A stretch of DNA of 64,000 nt from an uncultured Collinsella sp. (GCA_900550195.1 URRB01000004.1:87522-151521), one strand, 5' to 3'. Shown: positions 21,671-31,480, counted from the first letter of the stretch. Numbers and translations: made by a program. Notes: generated by a model not told the origin, from the letters alone.

Positions 21671-24436
21671 GTGAGTCTCGGCAGCAAACTATCCAATGCA
21701 AAGGTCTCCTTTGCGATATTTAAGCGCGACATTAAGCGACTGCTCGTGAACCCCGTCGCCTTGGTGGTTACCCTTGGCGTGTGCGTTATTCCCTCGCTGT
21801 ATGCCTGGTACAACATCGTGGCCAACTGGGATCCGTACGGAAACACCCAGGGCATCAAGATTGCCATCGCCAACAACGATCGGGGCACCCAAAACGACCT
21901 GGTGGGCGAGCTCAATGCGGGCGACAAGGTTGTCGACCAGCTCAAAGAGAACGATCAGCTGGGCTGGACCTTCGTCGATTCGGCCGCCGATGCCAAAGAG
22001 GGCGTCGAGAGCGGTGAATATTACGCTGCCATCGTGATCCCCAAGAACTTCTCTGACAATCTTGTCTCAATGCTCGACGGCAACTACCATCAGCCCAAGC
22101 TTACGTACTACGTCAATGAGAAGAAGAGCGCTATTGCGCCCAAGGTCACCGACACTGGCGCCAATACCATCGAGGAGCAGATCAACTCGGAATTTGTCTC
22201 TACGGTGGGCGAGACTGTTGCCGGAATCGCGAAAGATGCCGGAGTCGATTTAAAGGACAAAGCGACCCAGACCCAGGATTCGCTGGCTGGTTCGGTGTCC
22301 GAAGCGTCTGATACCCTGGGCGAAGTACGTGATTCCATCGGCGATATGAACACCGCCATCGACAAGACAAGCAGCTCGATTGCTTCGGCCGATGCTGCGT
22401 TGGCGGGCCTGCAGGGACAGGCGCCTTCGCTAACGCAGGCAATCGCTCAGGGCAATGACCTGCTGGGCGAAGCTCGCACCACGGCTGGCAAGTCCATCAC
22501 CTCGCTCTCCAAGGCACTTTCGGAGGGCAGCCTTGCGCTCACCAAGACGTCAGCCTCCGCGAACGCTGCGATTGGCAAGCTGACGGGTACGGTCACATCT
22601 ACGACCACCCGCATCGACAACTCGCTCGAGTCTCTCCAAGCGACGATCGATCACAATAAGGCCGTTATCGGGCACTTGGAGATTCTCGTCAATGACACGT
22701 CGACAGGTTCCGAGGAAATTGACGCGCGCATTGTATCGACCATTGATTCGCTTCGCGAGCAAAACCAGAAGCTGCAGAGCATCAAGGATGGCCTTTCTGC
22801 ACAGTCGAGCGCCATGGCAAACGACGCTACGGCAATCTCGAACGCGAGCAACGCACTCAACGCGGCAATTCAGACCGGTACGGCTAACCTCGGTCAGGCT
22901 CAGACTGATCTGGGGCAGAACGCGCTGCCGAAGGCTTCGAGCGCGCTGGACTCCTTTGCCGCCGTTTCGGGCGATTTGACCGGCATTGTGTCGGGTATGA
23001 CCCCCACGATTGCGAGCGCGCGTGGCACGCTGGCGCAGCTTGACGCCACGCTCAAGCAGGCCAAGACCACGCTGGCCCAGACCGATTCTTCGCTTGCCAA
23101 GGTTCAGGACAAGCTTGCAACCGCCGCCAACGACATCGCGGCCCTGCAGACGTCCGAGTCCATGGGCGAGCTAGCTGATCTGATGGGCGTCGATGTCAAT
23201 GACGTCGCAGATTTTATGGCATCTCCGGTCGAGCTGACCTCAAAGTCAATTTACCCGGTCAAGAGCTTCGGCTCGGGCATTGCTCCTTTCTACACCAATC
23301 TGGCGCTGTGGGTGGGCGGCTATGTGCTCATCGCCATCTACAAGCTCGAGGTCGACCGCGAAGGCATCGGCAGCTTTACCGCGCGTCAGGGCTACTTTGG
23401 TCGCTGGCTGCTGATGGTGATCCTGGGCGCGTTCCAGGCCATCATCGTTACGGTGGGCGATCTGGTCATTGGCGTGCAGTGCGTCAACCCGCTCCTATTT
23501 GTGCTGGGTGGCATTGCCATCTCGTTTACGTACGTCAACATCATTTACGCGCTGTCCACTACGTTTAAGCACATCGGTAAGGCAATCGGCGTCATTCTCG
23601 TCATCGTGCAGATTCCGGGTTCATCGGGTATGTACCCCATCGAGATGATGCCCGGCTTCTTCCAGTGGCTGCACCCGCTGCTGCCCTTTACCTACGGCAT
23701 CAATCTGCTGCGCGAGACGGTCGGCGGCATGTACTCGTTCAACTACCTGTTTAACCTGTGCATTCTGGGCGTGTTCTTGATCGTGGCGCTCTTTATCGGC
23801 CTGCAACTGCGTCCGCTGCTGCTCAACCTCAACCTGCTCTTCGATAAGCAGCTTTCCACGACGGGTCTGATGATCTGCGAGTCCAATGACCTGCCGCGCC
23901 AGCGCTACTCGCTGCGCACGGCCATGCGTGTCATGCTCGATTCCGATTCGTACCGTCGCGAACTGCTCGATCATGCGGTCGCCTTTGAACATCGCTACCC
24001 GTACTACATCAAGGGCGGTTTCGCCGCTGTAGTCGGCGTGCAGGTGCTGCTCTTCGTTCTGTCGACGGTTCTCGATATCGACAACAATGGCAAGATCATT
24101 CTGCTGGTCATCTGGATTATCTCGGTCATTGCCATCTGCGGCTGGCTCGTCAACATCGAGTACATCCGCGCAAGCCTCAACACCCAGATGCGCATCTCGG
24201 CGCTTTCGGATGAGGACCTGCGCCGCGAGATGCGCGAGCACACGGCCGCCATTCCGGCCGCTCGTCACATGTTCGGCTTGAATGCGAGCGAGCGGGGGTC
24301 TGAACCCAAGACTCAGACTGTCAGCCAATGCGGTCATCGCGATGCGGTCCATGTGCCCGAGAACGGGGATGACACGTTTGTGATGAATGAAAAGAACGCC
24401 CCGCTTGGCAAGCACTCCAAAGGAGGTGAGGCATAA
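21671..24436 (+). CDS. YhgE/Pip-family membrane protein 1
   Basis: The product (921 aa from GTG 21671; up to 949 aa if translation starts upstream at 21587) is an ABC-2-like permease of the YhgE/Pip family. A first helix near the N-terminus (VALVVTLGVCVIPSLYAWYN) precedes the family signature WDPYGNTQGIKIAIANND. A long extracellular region rich in Ala, Ser and Thr with coiled-coil character follows (about residues 150-540). Five or six membrane helices (about 560-760) follow, with the hallmark PFTYGINLLRETVGG. Compared with its neighbour it has a C-terminal extension of about 190 residues with two more helices and a hydrophilic tail. The start is uncertain. Pip of Lactococcus is a phage receptor; YhgE homologues are often described as multidrug or conjugative pore-like proteins. 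Confidence 0.87.
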   Translation: MSLGSKLSNAKVSFAIFKRDIKRLLVNPVALVVTLGVCVIPSLYAWYNIVANWDPYGNTQGIKIAIANNDRGTQNDLVGELNAGDKVVDQLKENDQLGWTFVDSAADAKEGVESGEYYAAIVIPKNFSDNLVSMLDGNYHQPKLTYYVNEKKSAIAPKVTDTGANTIEEQINSEFVSTVGETVAGIAKDAGVDLKDKATQTQDSLAGSVSEASDTLGEVRDSIGDMNTAIDKTSSSIASADAALAGLQGQAPSLTQAIAQGNDLLGEARTTAGKSITSLSKALSEGSLALTKTSASANAAIGKLTGTVTSTTTRIDNSLESLQATIDHNKAVIGHLEILVNDTSTGSEEIDARIVSTIDSLREQNQKLQSIKDGLSAQSSAMANDATAISNASNALNAAIQTGTANLGQAQTDLGQNALPKASSALDSFAAVSGDLTGIVSGMTPTIASARGTLAQLDATLKQAKTTLAQTDSSLAKVQDKLATAANDIAALQTSESMGELADLMGVDVNDVADFMASPVELTSKSIYPVKSFGSGIAPFYTNLALWVGGYVLIAIYKLEVDREGIGSFTARQGYFGRWLLMVILGAFQAIIVTVGDLVIGVQCVNPLLFVLGGIAISFTYVNIIYALSTTFKHIGKAIGVILVIVQIPGSSGMYPIEMMPGFFQWLHPLLPFTYGINLLRETVGGMYSFNYLFNLCILGVFLIVALFIGLQLRPLLLNLNLLFDKQLSTTGLMICESNDLPRQRYSLRTAMRVMLDSDSYRRELLDHAVAFEHRYPYYIKGGFAAVVGVQVLLFVLSTVLDIDNNGKIILLVIWIISVIAICGWLVNIEYIRASLNTQMRISALSDEDLRREMREHTAAIPAARHMFGLNASERGSEPKTQTVSQCGHRDAVHVPENGDDTFVMNEKNAPLGKHSKGGEA

Positions 24437-26626
24437 ATGAAGAACATCCTGCATCTGTTTAAGCGCGATGTCCAAAACGTGTCTCGCTCCGTGATCGGCT
24501 TGGTTGTCGTGATGGGCCTCATTATCGTACCGTGTCTGTACGCGTGGTTTAACATCGCCGGCAGCTGGGATCCGTACGGCAACACCGGCAATCTTAAGAT
24601 CGCCGTGGTCAACACCGATGAGGGTTACGAGAGCGATTTGATCCCCGTCGAGGTTAACGTGGGCGAAAACGTGACCGCCACCCTACGCGGCAACGAGAGC
24701 TTCGATTGGGTTGTGCTCAACAATCGCGAAAAGGCTATCGAGGGCGTTAAGTCGGGCGCGTACTATGCTGCCGTCGTTATCCCCAAAACGTTTAGCGCTG
24801 ACATGATGACGCTTTTCTCGACCGACGTGAAGCATGCCGATATCGAGTTCTACGAGAATCAGAAGGCCAACGCCATTGCGCAGATCGTGACCGAGAAGGG
24901 TTCGAGCGCCGTTCAGAACCAGGTTAACGAATCTTTTACCGAGACCATTACGAGCATCGGTCTTAAGACGGTGTCCAGCCTGCTCGATTACATGAGCACC
25001 GACCAGGTCAGCAACTTTATCGCCAACCTGTCCTCGACGCTCGGCGATTCGATTGGGGACCTGCAAGACGTTCAGGCTAATGCTTCGTCGCTGGCGGGCA
25101 TTTTGAGCTCTACGTCCGATTCGTTGACGTCGGCGAGCGGTATGCTCCAGCAGACGGGTACGGTCGATGAGTCGACCAAGCAGTTGATGGAGCATGCCAA
25201 GAGCGGCATGAGCGATTCCAAAGAAGCGCTGAAGGCCGCCAACGACGCCATCAACGCCGCGATTGACGGAAGCGCGGGCTCGTTCGACAACGTGTCCGCC
25301 GAGCTTGCGAAGGCATTCGATGCCGCGAATCAGCATGTCTACCTTACGGTGTCTCAGCTCAACGATGCCGCGGCGGCGCTCAATACACGTGCCGACGATA
25401 TCGACGCCACGGCCGACCAGCTCCGCGGCTTTGCCGAGCAGGTCAGTGACGAAAAGCTCCAGGAGAGCCTCAGATCTGTGGCAACATCGCTGGGCAGGAT
25501 CGCGGTGGAGTATCGCAACAACGCCAAGGACCTGACGGCAACCGCTAAGTCCCTTTCTGACAGCATGGCAGAGGTCAACAGCACTCGTGCCGAGGTCGAC
25601 CAGGCCATCGCCGATGCCAAGGCGGGTATCTCGGGTGCCAAGTCCGACTATGATTCCACGTTCTCGGTTAAGGCCAAGGAGCTCAAGAAGACCGTCTCGG
25701 GCATCCTAGACTCGCTCGATGGTATCTCGGGCAATCTGGATAGCGCCGTAGACGGCCTGACCGACGCATCCGGTTCGCTGGCAAAGGGCCTCTCCAAGGC
25801 CGCCAAGCTGGTCAACAAGGCTTCCGATCAGTTGGGCGAAGCGTCGGACAAGATCAGTGCGTTTAAGGACGAGCTCGACGGTGCCCTTATGTCGGACGAT
25901 CTGGCCACGATCAAGACGATGATCGGCAACGACCCCGATGGTTTGGCCGCGTCGCTTTCCGGTCCCGTCGCGCTCGACCGCAAGCCGGTCTATCCGATCC
26001 GCAATTACGGCTCTGCCATGGCGCCGTTCTACACGATCCTGTCGCTCTGGGTCGGCTCGATCGTGCTGGCTGCCATGATGAAGGTTTCGGTCGACGATGA
26101 GCTTATCAACGAGCTCATCCCCGTGCGCCTGCACGAGATCTATCTGGGCCGTTACCTGTTCTTTGGCGGTCTGGCCCTGCTGCAGGCAACACTCGTATGC
26201 GCGGGCGATATCCTGTTCTTTGGCATCCAGTGCGACAACCCGCTGCAGTTTGTGCTGGCGGGCTGGGTTGCGAGCCTCGTGTTCTCCAATATCGTCTACA
26301 CGCTTACGGTGTCGTTTGGCGATATCGGTAAGGCACTCGCTGTCGTGCTGTTGGTTATGCAGGTCGGTGGTTCGGGCGGCACGTTCCCCATCGAGATGAC
26401 CGGCCCCGTGTTCCAGGCAATCTATCCGTTCCTGCCGTTTACCCACGGCATCAACGCCATGCATGCCGCCATGGCCGGTGCCTACCATATGGAGTACTGG
26501 ATTGAGCTGGGCATTCTGACGAGCTATCTGATTCCGTCGCTGGCCCTGGGCGTGGTCTTCCGTCGCCCAGTCATCAAAGCCAACGACTGGATTATTGAAA
26601 AACTGGAGTCGACCAAATTGATTTAG
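24437..26626 (+). CDS. YhgE/Pip-family membrane protein 2
   Basis: The product (729 aa) is a paralogue of the upstream protein. It has the same N-terminal helix and signature (LYAWFNIAGSWDPYGNTGNL) and a long Ala/Ser/Asp-rich extracellular coiled-coil region (about residues 150-490). The C-terminal permease block has five or six helices and the motif PFTHGINAMHAAMAG. AAAGGAGGTGAGG ends 6 bp before the ATG, and the upstream stop is adjacent, so the two proteins are made together and may form a heteromer. The transported substrate is unknown. Confidence 0.88.
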   Translation: MKNILHLFKRDVQNVSRSVIGLVVVMGLIIVPCLYAWFNIAGSWDPYGNTGNLKIAVVNTDEGYESDLIPVEVNVGENVTATLRGNESFDWVVLNNREKAIEGVKSGAYYAAVVIPKTFSADMMTLFSTDVKHADIEFYENQKANAIAQIVTEKGSSAVQNQVNESFTETITSIGLKTVSSLLDYMSTDQVSNFIANLSSTLGDSIGDLQDVQANASSLAGILSSTSDSLTSASGMLQQTGTVDESTKQLMEHAKSGMSDSKEALKAANDAINAAIDGSAGSFDNVSAELAKAFDAANQHVYLTVSQLNDAAAALNTRADDIDATADQLRGFAEQVSDEKLQESLRSVATSLGRIAVEYRNNAKDLTATAKSLSDSMAEVNSTRAEVDQAIADAKAGISGAKSDYDSTFSVKAKELKKTVSGILDSLDGISGNLDSAVDGLTDASGSLAKGLSKAAKLVNKASDQLGEASDKISAFKDELDGALMSDDLATIKTMIGNDPDGLAASLSGPVALDRKPVYPIRNYGSAMAPFYTILSLWVGSIVLAAMMKVSVDDELINELIPVRLHEIYLGRYLFFGGLALLQATLVCAGDILFFGIQCDNPLQFVLAGWVASLVFSNIVYTLTVSFGDIGKALAVVLLVMQVGGSGGTFPIEMTGPVFQAIYPFLPFTHGINAMHAAMAGAYHMEYWIELGILTSYLIPSLALGVVFRRPVIKANDWIIEKLESTKLI

Positions 26627-26826
26627 CGCGGCAATGTGGCGTTGACGGAACATCGAGGCTTTCCTGCTCGATACTTTAGCGGGCTGGATTGCGGTGCAAC
26701 GCTGGTTGTTGCTACAGTAGCGGGGCGTGCCGGGGGTCCGGTGCGCCTCGTTTTTATTTGACCATGAGGCGGCACGCAGCCATACGCGTGCGGACACCAC
26801 GCCCAGTTTGAGTGTGAGGATGTTCC

Positions 26827-27810
26827 ATGGCCCAATACGCTGCCAACGAAATCGAAAACATGCCCGATAGCCCTGTCGCACGGGAGGACCTGGGCGCCGG
26901 CGGCACCTCCCGCGGCGCCGGCGCGCGTTCCCCGTTCTTCTGGAAGGTCTTGCTGCTATCGGTGGCGGTCATCTGGGGCTATTCCTTTACCACCATGAAA
27001 GATGCGCTCGACACCATTCCGGTGTTCGAACTGCTCTATATTCGTTTTCTTCCGGCTTCGCTGGTTATGTTCGCCATCTTCCACAAGCGCATCATCGCGC
27101 ACCTCAACGCCCGCAACCTGATCGTCGGACTTGGCATGGGCACACTTATGTGGGCCGCCTACGCCCTGCAGACGGTCGGTCTGGCTCAGACCACGGCGGG
27201 CAAGAACGCGTTTTTGACGGGTACGTACTGCATCCTCGTGCCCTTTGCGAGCTATTTCCTGAGCGGCGAAAAGCTCACGCGTTACAACTTGGGTGCCGCA
27301 TTGCTCTGTCTGGCGGGCATTGGCCTGGTGGCGCTCGATAGCGTCGAGTTCAACATCGGTGATGCCATTACGCTGGGCGGCGCGGTCTTCTTTGCCATCC
27401 AGATGTCGGTGACCGCCAAGTACGGCCGCAAGATGGACATCAACGTCATCACGTTTTGGATGTTTGTGGGCAATGGTGTCTTGAGCCTTATCTCGTCGCT
27501 GCTATTCGAGACCCAAGCGCCGCTGTCCGTTTGGACGCCGAGCTTTATCAGTGTGATGGCGTTTCTCTCGGTGGGCTGCACATGTGTGGCTCTGCTCATC
27601 CAAAACGTCGGCCTGGCGCATGTCCCGGCCTCGACGGGCTCGCTGCTCCTTTCGATGGAGTCGCCTTCGGGTGTGCTGTTCTCGGTGCTGCTGATGGGGG
27701 AGGCGCTCACCTCGCGCCTGCTCGCCGGCTTCGCGCTCATCTTTCTTTCGATTATCTTGAGCGAGACGCATTTCGATTTTTTGCGTCGAAAACCGCGCCC
27801 GCAATTGTAA
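26827..27810 (+). CDS. DMT/EamA-family transporter
   Basis: The product (327 aa) has about ten membrane helices in two EamA repeats. The motif AVIWGYSFTTMKDAL in the first helix and a second repeat with SLLLSMESPSGVLFSVLLMGEALT are typical of drug/metabolite exporters. A 40-residue hydrophilic N-terminal tail with a Gly/Ala-rich segment is present. GAGGATG precedes the ATG. Such proteins often export amino acids or nucleotide sugars; the substrate here cannot be read. Confidence 0.88.
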   Translation: MAQYAANEIENMPDSPVAREDLGAGGTSRGAGARSPFFWKVLLLSVAVIWGYSFTTMKDALDTIPVFELLYIRFLPASLVMFAIFHKRIIAHLNARNLIVGLGMGTLMWAAYALQTVGLAQTTAGKNAFLTGTYCILVPFASYFLSGEKLTRYNLGAALLCLAGIGLVALDSVEFNIGDAITLGGAVFFAIQMSVTAKYGRKMDINVITFWMFVGNGVLSLISSLLFETQAPLSVWTPSFISVMAFLSVGCTCVALLIQNVGLAHVPASTGSLLLSMESPSGVLFSVLLMGEALTSRLLAGFALIFLSIILSETHFDFLRRKPRPQL

Positions 27811-27822
27811 ACAATTTGTTGC

Positions 27823-27847
27823 GCCGCCTCCCGGGGCGGCATTTTTT
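27823..27847 (+). terminator. Terminator after the DMT transporter
   Basis: The stem GCCGCC/GGCGGC is followed by ATTTTTTAT. Confidence 0.88.
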
Positions 27848-27925
27848 ATGCGTCGCCCTTAAAGTAGTACCTTGCACTTTACGCTATCAAAGTGCTTGCT
27901 GCAAAAACGTTACTGGAGGGCATCT

Positions 27926-29221
27926 ATGGCACCAGCACTGTCCGATCTTCAACCGCAACCAGCGCCCAAGGCCACCGCGGCGGCGCAAGCCGCCATTGGC
28001 GACAGTCTGGTCAAAGAGGCTCAAACTTTTGCCGATGAGCTTGCCGCATGGCGTCACGATCTGCATCGGACGCCCGAACTTGGTAACGACCTCCCGCAGA
28101 CCTCTGCGTATATCCAAGCGCGCCTGGCCGAGATGGACATCCCGTTTGCCACGCTCGTCGATGGTTCCTGTGTTGTGGGCCTTGTCGGTGCCGGTGCCAC
28201 CGCGGCCCAGGGCAATGGCGTCTGCACGGACGAACAGGCCGGTACGGTCGTTATGCTTCGTGGCGACATGGACGCCCTGCCCGTTGCCGAGGAATCCGGC
28301 GAGCCCTTTGCATCCACCAACGGCTGCATGCACGCTTGCGGTCACGATATGCACGCGACGGCGCTGCTTGGTGCGGCTCGTATGCTCAAAGCGCGCGAGG
28401 CAGAGCTTGTTGATGCCAACGCTACGGTTAAGTTGCTGTTCCAGCCGGGCGAGGAGACCTTTGAGGGTGCCCGTGCTGCCATCGCCGACGGTTTGCTCGA
28501 GAACCCGCGCCCTCAGGCGGCCTTTGCCATGCATGTCAACAGCCAGTCGCCGCTTGGTCTGGTGCTCTACGGCAGCCCGGCGCTTTCGGGCGTGTACGGT
28601 TTTCGCATCACGCTTCAGGGCAAGGGCGGCCATGGCTCGAGCCCCGAGATCTGCATCGACCCCATCGCGGCCGGCGTCCATGTGCACCTGGCGCTCCAGG
28701 AGCTTATCGCCCGCGAGGTGCCGGCGGCCAAGGAAGTCGCACTTACCGTTGGTAAGTTTGCTGGCGGCTTGGCGGCCAACGTCATCCCCGACACCTGCGT
28801 GCTCGAGGGAACGCTGCGCGGCTTCGATGTTGAGCTCATGGAGCACCTCAAGACCCGCATCGCGGAGGTCGTTAACGGCGTTGCCACAACATATCGTACG
28901 CCGGCGACCATCGAGACGCTTTCGGATGTTCCGCCGCTTGTACTCGACAGCGATATGACTCAGGCGTCGCTTGGCTACGTGGGCGCAGTGCTGCCCAAGT
29001 CGGCTTTCTTGCCGCTTTTCCATGCCATGGCGAGTGAGGACTTCGCGCTTATCTCGAGCGAGATTCCGAGTGCGTACTTTACCGTGGGCGCGGCCGTAAC
29101 CGACACGGACGAACACTTTGCCCAGCACCATCCCAAGGCACGTTTTAACGATGCCGAGCTGCCGCTCGGTGCTGCGGCTTATACCGCCGTCTCTTTGGGC
29201 TATATCGCCGACCACCGGTAG
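27926..29221 (+). CDS. M20 family amidohydrolase (hippurate/N-acyl amino acid hydrolase type)
   Basis: This metallopeptidase (431 aa) removes acyl groups from N-acylated amino acids or dipeptides. The motif LRGDMDALPVAEESGEPFAS, the di-metal site HACGHDMHATALLGAARML and the catalytic glutamates in QPGEETFEGARAAI define the M20D subfamily (amidohydrolase/AbgB/HipO). The lid domain contains LQGKGGHGSSPEICIDPI. A C-terminal ASEDFALIS motif gives the last metal ligand. TGGAGGG precedes the ATG; a longer in-frame start at 27872 lacks such a site. Specificity is unknown. Confidence 0.92.
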   Translation: MAPALSDLQPQPAPKATAAAQAAIGDSLVKEAQTFADELAAWRHDLHRTPELGNDLPQTSAYIQARLAEMDIPFATLVDGSCVVGLVGAGATAAQGNGVCTDEQAGTVVMLRGDMDALPVAEESGEPFASTNGCMHACGHDMHATALLGAARMLKAREAELVDANATVKLLFQPGEETFEGARAAIADGLLENPRPQAAFAMHVNSQSPLGLVLYGSPALSGVYGFRITLQGKGGHGSSPEICIDPIAAGVHVHLALQELIAREVPAAKEVALTVGKFAGGLAANVIPDTCVLEGTLRGFDVELMEHLKTRIAEVVNGVATTYRTPATIETLSDVPPLVLDSDMTQASLGYVGAVLPKSAFLPLFHAMASEDFALISSEIPSAYFTVGAAVTDTDEHFAQHHPKARFNDAELPLGAAAYTAVSLGYIADHR

Positions 29222-29342
29222 CATCCAACCTTGCCTTTCAAGCCTGCGGGCATGGCCGTAAGGCCTATGCCCTTGTCTTTCAAGGCAATCTTGGGCACTA
29301 CCGGCGCCCGGCGCAGGCTATTCGTTTTTTAAAAGGAGCGGT

Positions 29343-29702
29343 ATGTCCCAGCAACGCAAATTCTTCCCCGGCTGGCTCGTGGTGACCTCCGGCTTTGTGA
29401 TCATGGCCACGTGCTACACGATTTTCGTCAACTGCATGAGCCTGTTCCAGCCGCTGATCGTCAGCGACCTGGGCATTTCCCTTGCGCAGTACAACATCTC
29501 CAACGCCATCTCCACCGTGGTGAGCGTTATCGGCTCACTTGTGATCGGTCATGTTGCCGATAAAGTAAGCGGTCGCGTTTTGGGCTCCCTCACTGTAATC
29601 GCCACCTCTGCCGTTCTTGCCGGCATGAGCCTTGTCGGTGAACTGTGGCAGGTCTACGTGCTCTTTTCTGTTTGCCCCGTTCTGTTTGTGGCCGCCCTGG
29701 AA
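29343..29702 (+). pseudogene. MFS transporter, truncated after about 119 residues
   Basis: The frame starts at ATG 29343 with AAAAGGAGCGGT upstream. It encodes the first three or four membrane helices of an MFS transporter (FFPGWLVVTSGFVIMATCYT, then VVSVIGSLVIGHVADKVSGR with the loop 2-3 motif). Family resemblance ends at about VCPVLFVAAL. The frame then runs without a stop through three palindromes and on out of frame into hisS, up to 30677, so the remaining two-thirds of the transporter is missing. The OFA family of MFS carriers is the best guess. A functional product is unlikely. Confidence 0.8.
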
Positions 29703-29746
29703 GCCGAATGGATGCTCGTACCATCATTCGGTTTCCAAGGCGGCCA
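29688..29746. repeat. Inverted repeat overlapping the MFS break point
   Basis: The arm starting GTGGCCGCC (29688-29714) pairs imperfectly with 29722-29746, with about 23 of 26 positions matching. The left arm is still inside the MFS coding sequence. Confidence 0.8.
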
Positions 29747-29759
29747 CGGGCCTACGAAT

Positions 29760-29821
29760 GATCCGTTTTCCTCCGTCCCTAACAGATCACGTGATCCGAA
29801 GGGGACGGAGGAAAGCGGATC
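29760..29821. repeat. Palindrome with CCTCCGTCCC arms
   Basis: The GATCCG... arm (29760-29780) pairs with 29802-29821 and centres on GATCACGTGATC. Half of this element recurs at 63784-63814. Confidence 0.88.
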
Positions 29822-29830
29822 GCAAACAGC

Positions 29831-29886
29831 GGCGGTGCGTCAGGCCGAACGAGTCCCCATACCCTCGTTCGGCCTGACGCACCGCC
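29831..29886. repeat. Perfect 23-bp inverted repeat upstream of hisS
   Basis: Arms 29831-29853 and 29864-29886 are perfect reverse complements (GGCGGTGCGTCAGG...). The loop is 10 nt. Confidence 0.92.
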
Positions 29887-29905
29887 GCGGTTTGTGTTTG
29901 TGCCG

Positions 29906-29911
29906 TATAAT
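29906..29911 (+). promoter_or_regulatory. -10 element of the hisS promoter
   Basis: TATAAT lies 43 bp before the hisS ATG, next to the 23-bp palindrome. No good -35 is visible. Confidence 0.45.
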
Positions 29912-29953
29912 GACCGTTACCTATGACGCGATACAAAAGAAAGGTGTTTGCCC

Positions 29954-31267
29954 ATGCAGGCACAGAAGGCGGAGGGAACCCGCGACCTTATCGGCGCCGA
30001 GATGCGCGCCTGGCAAAAGATGCAGCAGATTGCGGCCGGCGTGTTCGAGCCGTTTGGTTTTAAACCCATCGAGACGCCCGCGATCGAGCAGGTGGACGTG
30101 TTTGTCCACGGTATCGGCCAGTCGACCGACGTCGTGCGCAAGGAAATGTTCCGCGTGTTCAGCGGTGCCAACCTGGAGCGCGTCTTTACCGAGGGCACCG
30201 ACACCAAACTCAAGCCCAAGCAGCGCCTGGCGCTTCGCCCCGAGGGCACGGCCGGCGTGGTGCGCGCTGTCGTCGAGAACAATCTGGTGCCCCAGGGCTC
30301 CACGCCGTTTAAGGCGTACTACGCCGAGGCCATGTTCCGCGGCGAGCGTCCCCAGAAGGGCCGCCTGCGCCAGTTCCACCAGGTGGGCATCGAGTGGCTC
30401 GGCGCTCCCGATCCGGCGGCAGACGCCGAGTGCATCATTATGCTCATGGAGTTTTACAAGCGCCTGGGCTTCGATCTTTCCAAGCTTCGTCTACTCATTA
30501 ACTCAATGGGCGATGCCCAATGCCGTCCGGCCTATCGCGAGCAGGTCAAGCAGTTCATTCTCGATCACGCCGACGAGATGTGCGACGAGTGCCGCGAACG
30601 CGCCGAGCTCAACCCGCTGCGCGCCTTCGACTGCAAGAACGACCACTGCCGCGAGATCATGGCCGAGGCCCCGCTGATGGGCGACAACCTGTGCGACGAG
30701 TGTCGCGAGCACTACGAGCAGGTCAAGCGCTATCTGGATGCCGCCGGTATCGAGTATGTCGAGGATCCCACCTTGGTGCGCGGCCTGGACTACTACACCC
30801 GTACTGTCTTTGAGGTCGAGGCCCCTGGCGCCGGCGTCGGCTCCATCGGCGGCGGCGGCCGCTACGATGGCCTGGTCGAGCTCGAGGGTGGCAAGCCCAC
30901 GGCGGGCGTCGGCTTTGCTGTCGGTTTTGAGCGCGCCCTGCTGGCCCTGCAGGCCTTTGGCAGCGATTTGGGTGCCGATGAGGCCCCGTGCGTCTATGTC
31001 GCCAACGCCGGCAAGGAGCTGCGTCAGAACGTCTTTGCCATTACGCAGGAGCTTCGCGCCGCAGGTATCGTGACCGAGGCCGACTATCAGGGTCGTTCGC
31101 TCAAGGCCCAGTTTAAGCAAGCCGATAAGGTAGGCGCCAAGCTCATCTTGGTCCTGGGTGGCGACGAGCTTGCCGCCGGCAAGGTCAAAGTGCGCGACAT
31201 GCAGAGCCATGACGAGGTGCTCGCCGATCTGGACAACGTCGTCGAGGCGGTTCGCGAGCGCCTGTAG
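29954..31267 (+). CDS. hisS: Histidyl-tRNA synthetase
   Basis: This class II synthetase (437 aa) charges tRNA-His. Motif 2 LALRPEGTAGVVRA is near residue 95, HisA-type motif LVRGLDYYTRTVFE is near 275, and the HisB-like segment SIGGGGRYDGL follows. The C-terminal anticodon-binding domain contains the GRSLKAQFKQADK stretch. An insertion with CDEC (about 217) and CDEC (about 247) gives four cysteines in CxxC pairs, which could bind zinc. AAAGGTG precedes the ATG at 29954. It has its own promoter and is not in an operon with aspS, which lies 9 kb downstream. Confidence 0.97.
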   Translation: MQAQKAEGTRDLIGAEMRAWQKMQQIAAGVFEPFGFKPIETPAIEQVDVFVHGIGQSTDVVRKEMFRVFSGANLERVFTEGTDTKLKPKQRLALRPEGTAGVVRAVVENNLVPQGSTPFKAYYAEAMFRGERPQKGRLRQFHQVGIEWLGAPDPAADAECIIMLMEFYKRLGFDLSKLRLLINSMGDAQCRPAYREQVKQFILDHADEMCDECRERAELNPLRAFDCKNDHCREIMAEAPLMGDNLCDECREHYEQVKRYLDAAGIEYVEDPTLVRGLDYYTRTVFEVEAPGAGVGSIGGGGRYDGLVELEGGKPTAGVGFAVGFERALLALQAFGSDLGADEAPCVYVANAGKELRQNVFAITQELRAAGIVTEADYQGRSLKAQFKQADKVGAKLILVLGGDELAAGKVKVRDMQSHDEVLADLDNVVEAVRERL

Positions 31268-31474
31268 CGCATCTTTTTGAGCTTCGGGCCTGCTAACGTG
31301 CCCTGCTCATGGAGAGCGATTGTTACGGGGGTGTTTCGCTTTTATGCGGAATGCCCCCGTTTACGTATGCCGCCCACCGAGAAATACGACCATTTAGGGC
31401 AAAAACCTTTGCAATGCAGAAAATACTTTTGTGTGGTAAAGCGCAATCAGTGTCGAAAGTATTTCTCAAGCGCC

Positions 31475-31480
31475 TATAAT
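31475..31480 (+). promoter_or_regulatory. -10 element of the ppc promoter
   Basis: TATAAT lies 45 bp before the GTG start of ppc. The -35 region is weak (TCGAAA, 17 bp upstream). Confidence 0.5.

Noticed and set aside
29720..30677. Continuation of the MFS frame across hisS
   Set aside because: The translated part is Arg/Ser/Pro-rich and out of frame with hisS, so it is not a domain of the transporter.
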